From: an uncultured Dehalococcoidia bacterium
Lineage (GTDB): Bacteria; Chloroflexota; Dehalococcoidia; Lucifugimonadales; JADFKI01
Assembly (NCBI GenBank): GCA_958295865.1
Contig: CATQHF010000001.1
Span: 372,001 to 436,000 of the forward strand
Reading direction: 5' to 3'
DNA length: 64,000 nucleotides
Part shown: positions 31,381 through 41,088 of the stretch, piece after piece
Numbering within the stretch: position 1 is the first letter of the stretch
Layout of the letters: each line of letters begins with the position of its first letter
Position numbers and translations under genes: made by a program
Notes under the pieces: generated by a model
What the model saw: only the letters and a program-made list of their open reading frames with translations
The model's database searches: none
What the model was told of the DNA's origin: nothing

Positions 31381-32367
31381 ATGCTCCAATTCATAATCAG
31401 ACGACTCCTCATATTCCTCCCGATGCTGTTCCTGATGTCGATAGTGGCGTTCGCCATCATCCAGGCGCCGCCGGGCGACTTCCTGACCGACTACATCGCG
31501 CAGCTTCAAGCCACGGGCGAACTCGCCGACGAGAGCGAGGTGGAGGCGCTGCGCTCGCAGTACGGCCTAGACCAGCCCCTGTATGTGCAGTATTTCAAGT
31601 GGGTCTGGGGCATAGTCCAGTGGGACTTGGGACTCTCTATCGAATGGCGGCGACCCGTCAAAGAGCTTGTGAACGAGCGGCTGGCGATGACGGTGGTGCT
31701 TGGCGTCTCCACGATAATTTTCACTTGGACGCTCGCCATACCAATCGGCATCCTGTCAGCCGTGAAGAAGTACACGCCCATAGACTACTTCTTCACTTTC
31801 CTATCCTATTTCGGAGTGGGCACGCCGAACTTCATGATTGCGCTGGTAGCGATGTGGTTCGCGTTCAGCTGGTTCGGCATCAGGGCGACGGGGCTGTTCT
31901 CCGAGGAATACATAACCGCGCCATGGAGCTTCGGCAAACTCATCGACCTGATTAAGCACATGTGGGTGCCGATGCTGATACTTGGCACGGACGGCACGGC
32001 GCGCTTTACGCGCATAGTGCGCGCCAACCTGCTGGACGAGATGAACAAGCCGTATGTGGAGACGGCGCGCGCCAAGGGGCTGCCGGAGTGGAAGGTGGTG
32101 CTGAAGTATCCCGTCCGCATCGCGCTCAACCCGTTTGTCAGCACCGCCGGACTGGAACTGCCGCGCCTCATATCCGGCCAGCTCATCGTCGCGACGGTGA
32201 TGAGCCTGCCCACGATAGGGCCGCTGCTGCTGCGCGCGCTGCTGTCGCAGGACATGTTCATGGCAGGCTCCATCGTGCTTATCCTAACCACGCTGACGCT
32301 CATCGGCGTCCTCATATCGGACATCGTTCTGGCAGCGATGGACCCGCGTATCCGAATTGGAGCCTAG
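31381..32367 (+). CDS. ABC transporter permease (DppB/OppB type)
   Basis: About 328 residues from ATG 31381; a GTG at 31372 is an alternative. Six membrane segments, beginning IIRRLLIFLPMLFLMSIVAF. The EAA coupling loop is visible in PYVETARAKGLPEWKVVLKY (about 221-240), which contacts the ATPases. N-terminal features QAPPGDFLTDY and YGLDQPLYVQYFKWV are typical of DppB. It is followed 3 bp later by the second permease. Confidence 0.92.
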   Translation: MLQFIIRRLLIFLPMLFLMSIVAFAIIQAPPGDFLTDYIAQLQATGELADESEVEALRSQYGLDQPLYVQYFKWVWGIVQWDLGLSIEWRRPVKELVNERLAMTVVLGVSTIIFTWTLAIPIGILSAVKKYTPIDYFFTFLSYFGVGTPNFMIALVAMWFAFSWFGIRATGLFSEEYITAPWSFGKLIDLIKHMWVPMLILGTDGTARFTRIVRANLLDEMNKPYVETARAKGLPEWKVVLKYPVRIALNPFVSTAGLELPRLISGQLIVATVMSLPTIGPLLLRALLSQDMFMAGSIVLILTTLTLIGVLISDIVLAAMDPRIRIGA

Positions 32368-32370
32368 TCG

Positions 32371-33522
32371 ATGGCAGCACATACCGAATCACTACCTATA
32401 CAGCGCCCATCCGAAGACGAACAGCTATTCATTGCCTCGCAATGGAAGCTGATATGGTGGCGCTTCATACGACATCGCGTCGCCGTTACATCCACCATCA
32501 TAGTGCTTGCCTTCTATATGATCGCGCTGTTCCCGGAGTTCTTCGCCATCCACGACCCGCGCGCGGAGTTCGCTTCACGCACATTCATCCCGCCGCAGGG
32601 CATCCACCTGTTCGACGGCTTCACGCCGCAGCTGCCCTATGTGTACGGCTTGAAGGGCGAGCGCAACCCGGTAAATCTCGGGATGGAGTGGAAGACCGAC
32701 GAAGAGACGCGGCACACCATCCGCTACTTCGTGCGTGGCCACGAATACAAGATGTTCGGCTTTATCAGGACGGACTGGCATCTGCTGGGGCTGAATGTGG
32801 ACACCAGCACGGAGCCGCAGCCGTTCTATCCGCTCGGCACTGACAGGATGGGGCGGGACATGTTCTCGCGCCTGATGTACGCCACGCGCGTATCCATGTC
32901 CATCGGACTGGTGGGCGTGGCGCTGAACATATTCCTTGGTTCCATGCTGGGCGGGCTTTCGGGGCTGCGCGGCGGCATGACGGACGCCATAATCCAGCGC
33001 ATCATCGAGTTCGTGCGCGCCATTCCCACGATACCGCTGTGGCTGGCGCTGTCGGCGGCAGTCCCGCGCGACTGGTCTATCCTCAGGGTCTATTTCGCCA
33101 TCACCATAATCATATCGCTAATCGAGTGGACGCGGCTTGCGCGCGAGGTGCGCGGGCGCTTCCTGTCGATGCGCGAAGAAGACTTCGTGCTGGCGGCGCG
33201 GCTGTACGGCACTAATGAGCTTCGCATCGTGTTCCGCCACATGCTGCCGTCGTTCCTGAGCCACATCATCGCGGCGACGACGCTGGCTATTCCCGGCATC
33301 ATCATCGCCGAAACATCGCTCAGCTTCCTCGGGCTGGGGCTGCGCGAGCCGGCGATAAGCTGGGGCGTGCTGCTGTTCGAGGCGCAGACGCTTCAGGCGG
33401 TCGCGGAAGCGGCATGGCTGCTCATTCCCGGCGTCTTCGTGCTGATAGCGGTGATGGCGTTCAACTTCATGGGCGACGGCCTCCGCGATGCCGCCGACCC
33501 CTACGCGATACGGGATAATTAA
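32371..33522 (+). CDS. ABC transporter permease (DppC/OppC type)
   Basis: 383 residues, longer than usual because of a 100-residue extracytoplasmic insertion after the first helix (about 62-160; EFASRTFIPPQGIHLFDGF). Helix 1 is TSTIIVLAFYMIALFPEFF. The pore domain begins at about 165 with RLMYATRVSMSIGLVGVALN, and the EAA loop is in EEDFVLAARLYGTNELRIVF. It pairs with the DppB-type permease to form the channel. The insertion may contact the binding proteins. Confidence 0.92.
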   Translation: MAAHTESLPIQRPSEDEQLFIASQWKLIWWRFIRHRVAVTSTIIVLAFYMIALFPEFFAIHDPRAEFASRTFIPPQGIHLFDGFTPQLPYVYGLKGERNPVNLGMEWKTDEETRHTIRYFVRGHEYKMFGFIRTDWHLLGLNVDTSTEPQPFYPLGTDRMGRDMFSRLMYATRVSMSIGLVGVALNIFLGSMLGGLSGLRGGMTDAIIQRIIEFVRAIPTIPLWLALSAAVPRDWSILRVYFAITIIISLIEWTRLAREVRGRFLSMREEDFVLAARLYGTNELRIVFRHMLPSFLSHIIAATTLAIPGIIIAETSLSFLGLGLREPAISWGVLLFEAQTLQAVAEAAWLLIPGVFVLIAVMAFNFMGDGLRDAADPYAIRDN

Positions 33523-33523
33523 A

Positions 33524-34591
33524 ATGCAGGCGACTAACTCAACGCTGCTGGATGTGCGAAACCTGAAGACCTACTTCTACCTCGACGAGGGGGAAGTGAG
33601 GGCTGTGGACGATGTGAGCGTTCGGATTGAGCGCGGCAGGGTGCTTGGCGTAGTGGGCGAGAGCGGCTGCGGCAAGAGTGTGCTCGCGCGCTCCATCATG
33701 CGCATCGTGCGCCCGCCGGGACGCACCCTAGACGGCGAGATTATCTATCACCGTCCATCGCCCGACGTCGATGGCGAATATGAAGAGATAGACCTCCAGC
33801 AGCTCCCGCAGGACGGCGAACAGATGCGGCGCATACGCGGCGCGGACATCACCTTGGTCTTCCAAGAGCCTATGGTGTCCTTCAGCCCGGTGCACACCGT
33901 CGGCGACCAGATTGTGGAGGGCATACTGCTGCATCAGGATGTCAGCAAGGAAGAGGCGCGCGACATCGCCTCCGAAACGCTCGGCAAGGTGGGCATACCC
34001 AACCCTGACCAGCGCGTGGACTCCTACCCGTTCAACCTGAGCGGCGGCATGCGCCAGCGCGCCATGATAGCCATGGCGCTCTCATGCAACCCCACGCTGC
34101 TCATCGCGGACGAGCCTACGACCGCGCTGGATGTTACCACGCAGGCGCAGATACTGGAGCTGATGTCGTCGTTGCAGCGCGAGCTGGGCATGGCGATGAT
34201 GCTCATCACGCACAACCTGGGCGTGGTGGCGCAGATGGCAGAGGAAATCATCGTGATGTACCTCGGCAAGATAGTGGAGCGCGCGGACACCGCCACGCTG
34301 TTCCGCGAGCCGAAGCACCCGTACACGCAAGAGTTGCTCAAGTCCATACCGCAGATGCGCCGCCGCCGCCAGACCGAGCGGCTGACCGCCATAAGCGGCA
34401 CGGTGCCGCCGCCGTTCATCCGCCCGTCCGGCTGCCCGTTCCATCCGCGCTGCCCGCAGGCTCTGCCCGGCGTCTGCGATGTCGTCGAGCCGCCGCAGAT
34501 TCAGATGGGCGACAACCATACGGTGCGCTGCCTGCTCTACGGCGACGCGGCGAGCGAGATAGCGAAAGCTAACACGGACGGACAGGATTAG
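33524..34591 (+). CDS. Peptide ABC transporter ATP-binding protein (DppD/OppD type)
   Basis: 355 residues from ATG 33524, 1 nt after the permease stop. Walker [10 protein letters not shown] (about 45-53), the signature [15 protein letters not shown] and Walker [14 protein letters not shown] are all present, with the H-loop in [10 protein letters not shown]. The C-terminal oligopeptide domain has [19 protein letters not shown], a cysteine cluster that in OppD/DppD proteins holds an Fe-S or zinc site. The frame also opens upstream inside the permease gene, but the codon start after it is preferred. Confidence 0.93.
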   Translation: MQATNSTLLDVRNLKTYFYLDEGEVRAVDDVSVRIERGRVLGVVGESGCGKSVLARSIMRIVRPPGRTLDGEIIYHRPSPDVDGEYEEIDLQQLPQDGEQMRRIRGADITLVFQEPMVSFSPVHTVGDQIVEGILLHQDVSKEEARDIASETLGKVGIPNPDQRVDSYPFNLSGGMRQRAMIAMALSCNPTLLIADEPTTALDVTTQAQILELMSSLQRELGMAMMLITHNLGVVAQMAEEIIVMYLGKIVERADTATLFREPKHPYTQELLKSIPQMRRRRQTERLTAISGTVPPPFIRPSGCPFHPRCPQALPGVCDVVEPPQIQMGDNHTVRCLLYGDAASEIAKANTDGQD

Positions 34592-34594
34592 TAT

Positions 34595-35623
34595 ATGACG
34601 ACCGCACAGAACGACAGCTCGCAGATACTGGATGTTGACAAGCTGAAGGTCTATTTCCCGATAATCACCGGCTTCCTGCGCCGCACCGTGGGCTATGTGA
34701 AGGCGGTGGACGAGATTAGCTTCAGCCTGCAAGAAGGCGAGACCTTCGGGCTGGTGGGCGAGAGCGGCTGCGGCAAGACGACCACGGGCCGCGCCATACT
34801 GCGCGCTATCGAACCCACGGACGGCGAGGTTACATTCGCCATGAAGAATGGCGACCTTATCAACACCGCCAGAGCCGACCGCGAGACGCTGCGGCTGCTG
34901 CGCCAAGAGATGCAGCTCATCTTCCAGGACCCGTTCGCCTCGCTCAACCCGCGCATGACCGTGTTCGATGTCGTCGCCGACCCGCTGCGCGTGAACCACC
35001 TCGCCAGAGGCTCGGAGCTTGAGGATCGGGTAGCGGAGATGCTGCGACTGGTGGGGCTGTCGGTGGACTACGCGCGGCGCTATCCGCATGCCTTCAGTGG
35101 CGGTCAGCGGCAGCGCATTGGCATCGCGCGCGCGCTGGTCGTCAACCCGCGCCTCGTCATCGCCGACGAGCCGGTGTCCGCGCTCGACGTGTCCGTGCAG
35201 GCGCAGATACTCAACCTGATGCAGGACTTGCAGGAAGAGTTGCGGCTGACCTACCTGTTCATCAGCCACGACCTGAGCGTGGTGCAGTACATCTGCCACC
35301 GCGTAGCGGTCATGTATGTGGGCAAGATAGTTGAGGTGGCATCGACCGAGGATCTGTTCACGCGCCCGCGCCACCCATATACTCAGGCGCTGCTGTCGTC
35401 GGTGCCGGTGCCCAACCCCGCGGTGCAGTCGCGCGGCATGGTGCTCGAGGGCGAAGTCGCCGACCCCGCGAACCCGCCTCCGGGCTGCTACTTCCACCCG
35501 CGCTGCCCATTCGCCAAGGAAGTGTGTCTCACCCACGAGCCGCCGCTGACCGAAATCGAGCCGGGCCGCTTCGTAAGCTGCCACTTCGCCGAGGAAATCG
35601 AACTGCCGGGCGTCGCCGGATAG
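34595..35623 (+). CDS. Peptide ABC transporter ATP-binding protein (DppF/OppF type)
   Basis: 342 residues. Walker A GESGCGKTTTGR (about 51-62), the signature FSGGQRQRIGIARAL, Walker B LVIADEPVSALDVS and the H-loop FISHDLSVV are intact. The C-terminal NPPPGCYFHPRCPFAKEVC matches the OppF cysteine box. It lies 3 bp after the DppD-type gene. With it the importer has two permeases, two ATPases and two binding proteins. Confidence 0.93.
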   Translation: MTTAQNDSSQILDVDKLKVYFPIITGFLRRTVGYVKAVDEISFSLQEGETFGLVGESGCGKTTTGRAILRAIEPTDGEVTFAMKNGDLINTARADRETLRLLRQEMQLIFQDPFASLNPRMTVFDVVADPLRVNHLARGSELEDRVAEMLRLVGLSVDYARRYPHAFSGGQRQRIGIARALVVNPRLVIADEPVSALDVSVQAQILNLMQDLQEELRLTYLFISHDLSVVQYICHRVAVMYVGKIVEVASTEDLFTRPRHPYTQALLSSVPVPNPAVQSRGMVLEGEVADPANPPPGCYFHPRCPFAKEVCLTHEPPLTEIEPGRFVSCHFAEEIELPGVAG

Positions 35624-35670
35624 CCAGCAGCCCTCAGGGCTTCAGGCGCCAGCAGCCAAGGGCTGACCGC

Positions 35671-35796
35671 TAGGGCTTGTGGATGTTCTTATGTCATTCC
35701 CGTGAAGACGGGAAGCCAGAACCTCAGAATATAGGCGCTTTCGCATATTTTAGGCTATCTCAAAGCGCTGGATTCCTGCTTTCGCAGGAATGACGA
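35671..35796. repeat. Type B repeat copy 3
   Basis: tagggcttgtggatgttctt .. cgtgaagacgggaagccaga .. taggctatctcaaagcgctgg .. attcctgctttcgcaggaatgac. It fills the gap between the convergent transporter operon and MFS gene. Confidence 0.8.
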
Positions 35797-35823
35797 GATG
35801 ACAAGCCGCAATGTCAACAGGCG

Positions 35824-37167
35824 CTAGTCGGCTGAGGTCATGACTGCGGGGGAGCGGGCGTCTTGGGGCAGCGTGGATTCCCAGTCGTCTATGAGCCTGC
35901 GCGATGTGGGTTCCAGCAGCATCGTTACGACCGCGCCGCCAACGCTTGCCGCTATGGACAGCGCGATTACGGGGTTGTATGAGCCTGTGAGATCGACCAT
36001 CCAGCCGGCGACCCAGCTCACGAAGGCGTGTCCCAGCATCGCGCCCGACATCTGCCAGCCGTACACGCCGCTCATGGGGCCGTTGCCGAAGTACTGGCGG
36101 TTGATGACCAGATAGCCTGTCCATTCGCCGCCGAAGCCGATGCCGAAGAGGGCGGCGAACAGGTAGAACTCCCACGCGCTGCTGGCGAAGAAGAGGTAGA
36201 TTACGGTCAAGCCCTGTATCATCAGGCAGGTCGCCATGATGGTCTTGGTACCGTAGCGCTCGGCAATCATCGGGGTGAGCAGGCGGCTTGGTATACTGAC
36301 GATGGAGATGATGCCCAGAATGAGGGCGGCGTTGGTGAGCGTCAAGCCTTGCGCGACGGCGATGGGCACGACGAAGACGAGCACGATGCCGTGTCCGGCG
36401 CATCCTAGCCCGTGAATGGCGGGCAGGTTCCAGAATGCCTTGGTGCGATGCACATGCCGGTTGAACACCTTCGCTCGCAGCTTCTCCATGTCTGTGGGAA
36501 GTCCGAGGCTCAGAGGCTCGCCCGCGCGCAGTCCGTAGGGTTTCGCGCCCACATCTTCGGGGCGGTTGCGGAAGAAGAGCGCGAGCAGCAGGATGAACGC
36601 GCCGGCGAGTACGCCGATGGACAGGAAGGTCGTCTGCCAGCCGACATTGAGGACGAGGCTGCCCAGCAGGGGCGACATGATGGCGGGGCCTATGCCGGAC
36701 GCTGCCCAGAGTATGCCCGTTCCCAAGCCAAGCCGACGGCGGAACCAGGTCGAGATTGCCGCCATGAGCGGAACCATGAAGATTGCCTGCACCGCGCCGC
36801 GCAGGATGCCGAATGAGATGAACAGGTGCCAGGGGGCGCTGATGAAGGCGACGAGGACGAGGGCGGCGCAGTATGACACCGCGCCTAGCACCATCATGTT
36901 GCGCGCGCCGTAGCGGTCGCCCATCCAGCCGGCGACGGGGGCGAGGAGCGCGCCGAACAGGTAGTACAAGCCGAGAGAGCCGCCGATGTTCGCCATGCTG
37001 AAGCCGAACTGCCCGTCCGTGTCGGCAAGCGGCTGCACGAGGACGCCGCCGGCGAAGTTGATGGAGAGGGCGACCATCTGCACCAGCGCGAGGATGCCCA
37101 CGATTACCCAGGCGTAGTGAAAGGGCGTGCGATTGAGCCACAGCGACAGGGCATTGATGTTTGGCAT
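35824..37167 (-). CDS. MFS transporter (oxalate/formate or monocarboxylate type)
   Basis: 447 residues with twelve predicted membrane segments. The loop 2-3 signature GWMGDRYGARNMMVLGA (about 78-94) and the matching loop 8-9 LTPMIAERYGTKTIMA are present. The opening HYAWVIVGILALVQMVAL and the LYYLFGALLAPVAG segment resemble MFS permeases for organic acids. The central loop is about 40 residues. The final 25 residues are cytoplasmic. No regulator or catabolic gene is adjacent, so the substrate is not inferred. Confidence 0.85.
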   Translation of the reverse strand: MPNINALSLWLNRTPFHYAWVIVGILALVQMVALSINFAGGVLVQPLADTDGQFGFSMANIGGSLGLYYLFGALLAPVAGWMGDRYGARNMMVLGAVSYCAALVLVAFISAPWHLFISFGILRGAVQAIFMVPLMAAISTWFRRRLGLGTGILWAASGIGPAIMSPLLGSLVLNVGWQTTFLSIGVLAGAFILLLALFFRNRPEDVGAKPYGLRAGEPLSLGLPTDMEKLRAKVFNRHVHRTKAFWNLPAIHGLGCAGHGIVLVFVVPIAVAQGLTLTNAALILGIISIVSIPSRLLTPMIAERYGTKTIMATCLMIQGLTVIYLFFASSAWEFYLFAALFGIGFGGEWTGYLVINRQYFGNGPMSGVYGWQMSGAMLGHAFVSWVAGWMVDLTGSYNPVIALSIAASVGGAVVTMLLEPTSRRLIDDWESTLPQDARSPAVMTSAD

Positions 37168-37415
37168 GGAACTCGCTTCCGCGTCAGAATAAGCAGTACG
37201 GATGATACCATATCGGGCGGATGGGTGATTAGCGCAATGCGATGGCGTGTGTCATCAATGAGATAGTGCATGCCAGACGCGCTATTATACCTACCATGTG
37301 AATTCGTTTCGGCGCATTTCTCGATCAGTCCGACGAATTCTGGCACGGCACCCAAATGGAGTGCGCCTCCGAATGATAGCGGCGAAAAGGAGTGACTTAG
37401 GGAACTTTGCGCTCC

Positions 37416-38111
37416 CTAGCATTGCTGTGTATTTTCTTGCTCCTGCAAGAAACGCTCATACACGACGGGAATCTTAACTAGCTCGTTCACAAAGTAGGTC
37501 AAGTTGAAGTCTTGGTCAGCCTTTCTAGCCTCCACTATCAGATCGTAGTCTATTTCAAGCAAGTCGCAGAACTCTCTACCAGTCATTGCTTCTTCTATAG
37601 TTATCTTGTTCTTGAAACCTGCTACGATAGCCTCTCTGCTGTTCTGATTGAAGCAACAGAAATGCGAAGAGATGATATATGGTAGATTTGCACCGTTAGC
37701 ACCTATGAACTGGTGCATTGATCGGCGTTCTGCCTCCGCTTTCTTTGTATCGAAGTTGTCGCCATCTTTCAGCTCCACAATATGACAACGCTGTTGATTA
37801 TTACGGCGGCGGAAGATAATGAAATCTGGCTCTGATCCCGAAAATTGTAGGCTATCAGACTTCTTGATTTGTGGCTTGTTGGCGAGAAATATGCCATCAG
37901 GCATAATGTCAGATTTGATGAACTCATCAAGGGAGTCGATAGCTTGTACTTTGCACCGGATAAGCCTTTCAAGTTCAGTCCCGGACGAGTTGACCGCAGA
38001 CTGAACCTTGCTTATGAGCAAACCGAGTTCTTCGTTTCCAAGGAGTCGTTCATAACCACCACCAGTTCGTCCCCGTTCTGATCCATCTTGTTTACGGTCT
38101 ATGCGCGCCAT
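37416..38111 (-). CDS. Type II restriction endonuclease (PD-(D/E)XK type)
   Basis: 231 residues. The PD-(D/E)XK core is visible: SEPDFIIFRRR (about 92-102) with the first Asp, then CHIVELKDGDNF with E-x-K about 15 residues later. The preceding LFxDGIFLANKPQIKK-like region and the C-terminus show no other known domain. It follows the methyltransferase gene by 2 nt with its Shine-Dalgarno (gaggga) overlapping the methylase stop, so they form a restriction-modification operon with the methylase first. Visibly more AT-rich than its surroundings, which fits horizontal transfer. Recognition sequence unknown. Endonuclease identity rests on the motif plus the pairing. Confidence 0.75.
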   Translation of the reverse strand: MARIDRKQDGSERGRTGGGYERLLGNEELGLLISKVQSAVNSSGTELERLIRCKVQAIDSLDEFIKSDIMPDGIFLANKPQIKKSDSLQFSGSEPDFIIFRRRNNQQRCHIVELKDGDNFDTKKAEAERRSMHQFIGANGANLPYIISSHFCCFNQNSREAIVAGFKNKITIEEAMTGREFCDLLEIDYDLIVEARKADQDFNLTYFVNELVKIPVVYERFLQEQENTQQC

Positions 38112-38113
38112 GT

Positions 38114-38830
38114 TTATCCCTCAATATCGCAGCCAAGAAAGGTTCGTCCTCTATTGAGACAAGCCTCTAACACAGAGAAGCTACCAGCCGCTGGGTCAAG
38201 GACTATGTCTCCTGGATTCGACACAGCTGCGATGAGTTCACCTTGAAGTTTGACAGGCTTTTGATGTACATGCGTCCTGTCAGTAATCTTTTCAGGCCAC
38301 ACATCCCGTATATTGTGTGTTTGCCATACACCTTTTGCCCGGCGTGGCTGCTTCTGTGACACCACAAGAAATTCGGCTTGCCTTCTAGATCTATACCCCA
38401 TGCCCATACGATCTTTATCCCAAATAATCAGGTCAACTACGTCAAGGTTAGTTCCTGCAAACCAGTCTGCAAACCCCGTGCATAGGTGAAACTTGTCAAT
38501 CCAAAGGAACAGATGCCCCGTAGGTATAAGCACGTGATCAATGGCTTTGATAAATGCCTTTATCTTTGAGGCGTCCATTTGTGACAGGTTGCACCGCGCC
38601 TTACCTCGGTCCTGCCCTTCATTTCCGTAAGCAAGCTTGTCAAGAATACCCCGATACTGGGGATCAAAGAACGCAACAGGAATGGAGTTTTTAGGCAGGG
38701 ACGATAGCAACTTCAATCCATCCATTTTCAAGCGAGCATTGTACTCCAAACCCTCTACCAAAGTAAGTGTAGGCGCAACCACTTCTCTGGTGTTAGAGAA
38801 TACAGACGGAAGTTGTACTTGATTGATCAT
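38114..38830 (-). CDS. Type II DNA methyltransferase (beta-class, DPQY variant)
   Basis: 238 residues. The catalytic motif is DPQY (in PVAFFDPQYRGILD, about 51-64), a variant of DPPY, placed before the SAM-binding motif DPAAGSFSVLEACLNRGRT near the C-terminus; that order marks the beta class. RGKARCNLSQM and LWIDKFHLCTGFADWF lie between. It would protect host DNA from the partner nuclease. A ggagagg-like Shine-Dalgarno precedes the ATG at 38830. The gene is AT-rich compared with neighbours. Confidence 0.85.
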   Translation of the reverse strand: MINQVQLPSVFSNTREVVAPTLTLVEGLEYNARLKMDGLKLLSSLPKNSIPVAFFDPQYRGILDKLAYGNEGQDRGKARCNLSQMDASKIKAFIKAIDHVLIPTGHLFLWIDKFHLCTGFADWFAGTNLDVVDLIIWDKDRMGMGYRSRRQAEFLVVSQKQPRRAKGVWQTHNIRDVWPEKITDRTHVHQKPVKLQGELIAAVSNPGDIVLDPAAGSFSVLEACLNRGRTFLGCDIEG

Positions 38831-38934
38831 ATTATTATCCTCTCAGAAGATGACAGAATACTAACATTCCCTTGCTCTTCAAGCAAACAGAAGATTTCGC
38901 TAACTTGCAAGGTGAACTCGGTGTTGTGTCTTTT

Positions 38935-39987
38935 TTAACCATTGATTGAAGTCAGAAACGCTGGACTTGGGTGTGGGAGAGGGGCGCAGTTGATTTTGTG
39001 GTTTTGCAGGCGGCGCTGGATTACTTGCTGGGCGGGTTGAGAGTTGTCCATGCCGATGAAGCGACGGCCTAACTTGTGGGCTTGCAGCAGGGCGCTGCCG
39101 CTTCCGGCGTAGCAGTCTAATACGGTGTCGCCGTGGTTTGAGGATGTGAGTATGATGCGTTCGAGCATCTTGTCGTTCTTTTGGGTTGGATATACCGCGC
39201 GCTGGGGGTCTTTGTAGAGCCAGACGTCCTGCGGCAGTTTGCTTGGCGCTTCTTCGCTGCCCGACTCGCGGGCGTAGCGTATCTTGCGCGGGTTGCCGGT
39301 GGCGCTCCATGCGATCATGCCTTGGGCGTCGAGCTCGTCCAGTTTTTGCGGCGGGTAGCGCCAGTGACGACCGGGCGGCGGCGACATTCCGCGCCAAGCC
39401 TGTCCGGTGGGGCCGTCGACGGTGACGCCGGGGGCATGCAAGGGGGTGGTGGTGTAGCGCCGTCCGTCAGAGTCTATGAGCGGATGAAGCCTTTCTATCT
39501 CGGCTTCCGACATGGGTTCTTTCTGGGGATGCCAAGTAATCCGCGCGGGGGATACCGAGTAGAACAGGATGGTGTCTTTGATGTTGCCGTAAGAGTAGCG
39601 GTTAAAGTTCTTTGGATTGCACTTGATACGGGTGATGCTGTTGCGAAAGTTGCGCGCGCCGAATACATCGTCCATCAGCAGGCGCACGTGGTGTTCCATC
39701 TTCACATCGATGTGAACATAGACCGAGCCGGTGGGGGACATTACATTGTGGATTGCGCGCAGTCGCAGGCGCAGTTCGTCCAGGTAGGCAGCGCCGCGCG
39801 TCTTGTCGGAGTATGCGACTTTGCCCGATGCGCTGACGGAATTGGCGCGGTCGGTGTCAATCAGGAAATCGTTGTTGGTCGCAAAGGGCGGGTCTATGTA
39901 GAGCAGGTCGACGGTGATGCGGAGCCGGTCGAGGCGGCGCAAGCCTTCTAGGTTGTCGCCGGGGTGGAAGTAGTGGTGTTGGGGCAT
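38935..39987 (-). CDS. Site-specific DNA methyltransferase (type III Mod-like)
   Basis: 350 residues. The catalytic motif IDPPFATNNDFL is at about 31-42 and the SAM site DCYAGSGSALLQAHKLGR near 297-314, again beta-class order. HPGDNLEGLRRL at the start and VYVHIDVKMEHHVRLLMDDV are typical of Mod-type adenine methylases. The large middle (about 130-280) is the target-recognition region. There is no Res subunit, so it is an orphan or a remnant. C-terminal residues after about 330 look degenerate. It is 104 bp from the restriction-modification operon and part of a 3.6-kb methylation island. Confidence 0.88.
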   Translation of the reverse strand: MPQHHYFHPGDNLEGLRRLDRLRITVDLLYIDPPFATNNDFLIDTDRANSVSASGKVAYSDKTRGAAYLDELRLRLRAIHNVMSPTGSVYVHIDVKMEHHVRLLMDDVFGARNFRNSITRIKCNPKNFNRYSYGNIKDTILFYSVSPARITWHPQKEPMSEAEIERLHPLIDSDGRRYTTTPLHAPGVTVDGPTGQAWRGMSPPPGRHWRYPPQKLDELDAQGMIAWSATGNPRKIRYARESGSEEAPSKLPQDVWLYKDPQRAVYPTQKNDKMLERIILTSSNHGDTVLDCYAGSGSALLQAHKLGRRFIGMDNSQPAQQVIQRRLQNHKINCAPLPHPSPAFLTSING

Positions 39988-40029
39988 GTTTGCTTTCGGT
40001 TGCGGGGCTGAGGGCGATGCGCTTTTTGC

Positions 40030-40155
40030 TAGGTTGTATGGACATTTGCGTCATTCCCGTTTTCACGGGAATCCAGGACCTTAGGATGTAGGCACTTTCG
40101 CATATTTTAGGGCTATCTCAAAATACTGGATTCCTGCTTTCGCAGGAATGACGGG
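40030..40155. repeat. Type B repeat copy 4, entering a methyltransferase gene
   Basis: taggttgtatggacatttgc .. cccgttttcacgggaatccag .. ctggattcctgctttcgcaggaatgac. Its right part overlaps the last codons of the gene ending at 40118. Confidence 0.8.
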
Positions 40156-41011
40156 TGGGTGGGCAGGAATGGCGGGTGGGTAGTGGAAATGACGATTTGA
40201 TAGTCAGCGCTTGTTGAGAATGTTGTTCGACGGTGTCTATGCGCTGCTGAGCGATTTCGATGTATTCTTGCGAGATGTCTATGCCGATGTATTTTCGTCC
40301 GTGTAACTTTGCCATCTTGCAGGTGGTGCCTGAGCCGCACATGGGGTCAAGAACGACATCGCCCGGGTTTGTCCAGGATAGGATGTGGTCTTCGGCGAGT
40401 TTTTCGGGGAATACTGCCGGGTGCTGGAATGCGATTTTGTCTCGCGTTGTTCCACCAAGACCGACTGCATACGCCCATATATTAGTTCTGACCTTCTCTT
40501 TGTTGAGGCGCGCGCGACGCTTTTTGTTGATGCCGTCGGGCAACTTGTTGTGCGTCAACAGTTCCTCGCCGTTGCGAGCGGTAGGCACTTTGAGGGGGTT
40601 GAAGGCGCTGGGCGCGCCGTTCTTGGATAGGACGAACATGAACTCCCAGGCGTTTGTGTATGCGTTGGAGCGCATAAATGGGGTGTTCTTCTTCTGGTAT
40701 ATCATTACATCGTGGACGGTGAAGCCGATGTCCTGGAACATCACGGCTTGGCGGAAGCTGGTCATGGAGCGTCCGCCGTCGATGCGATCGCCGACGACCC
40801 ATACGACTACGCCGCCGTTCTTGGTTACGCGCAAGAGCGCCTCGCCAATGCCCTTTGCGTCAAACTTGAATCCGTTGTAGTCGCGGAGCTTGTCGTAGGG
40901 CGGCGATGTTACCGTGAGGTCTATCGAACACTCCGGGATTTCGGACAGCGTATCGACGCAGTCTCCAACGATGAGTCGGTTGGTTTCGAGTGTCCGCGCC
41001 TGTTCCTGCAT
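40118..41011 (-). CDS. Site-specific DNA methyltransferase (TSPPY type) with repeat-derived tail
   Basis: 297 residues from ATG 41011 (aggaggt 18 bp upstream). The catalytic motif TSPPYDKLRDYNG is at about 37-49, and the SAM motif DPMCGSGTTCKMAKLHGRKY at about 227-246. TSPPY is common in N4-cytosine and some N6-adenine methylases. FMFVLSKNG and NIWAYAVG are also typical. The final ~30 residues (PLPTRHSCPPTRHSCESRNP) are encoded by the type B repeat, so the native stop was lost and the frame runs into the repeat. The enzyme core is intact. No cognate nuclease is adjacent. Confidence 0.88.
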   Translation of the reverse strand: MQEQARTLETNRLIVGDCVDTLSEIPECSIDLTVTSPPYDKLRDYNGFKFDAKGIGEALLRVTKNGGVVVWVVGDRIDGGRSMTSFRQAVMFQDIGFTVHDVMIYQKKNTPFMRSNAYTNAWEFMFVLSKNGAPSAFNPLKVPTARNGEELLTHNKLPDGINKKRRARLNKEKVRTNIWAYAVGLGGTTRDKIAFQHPAVFPEKLAEDHILSWTNPGDVVLDPMCGSGTTCKMAKLHGRKYIGIDISQEYIEIAQQRIDTVEQHSQQALTIKSSFPLPTRHSCPPTRHSCESRNPVF

Positions 41012-41088
41012 CGTAGCGCTTGACCTCCTATCGGATAATGCAAATGATGCGCTCATTCGTGCGGGTAATTTTAGCATGGGGACGGCGG

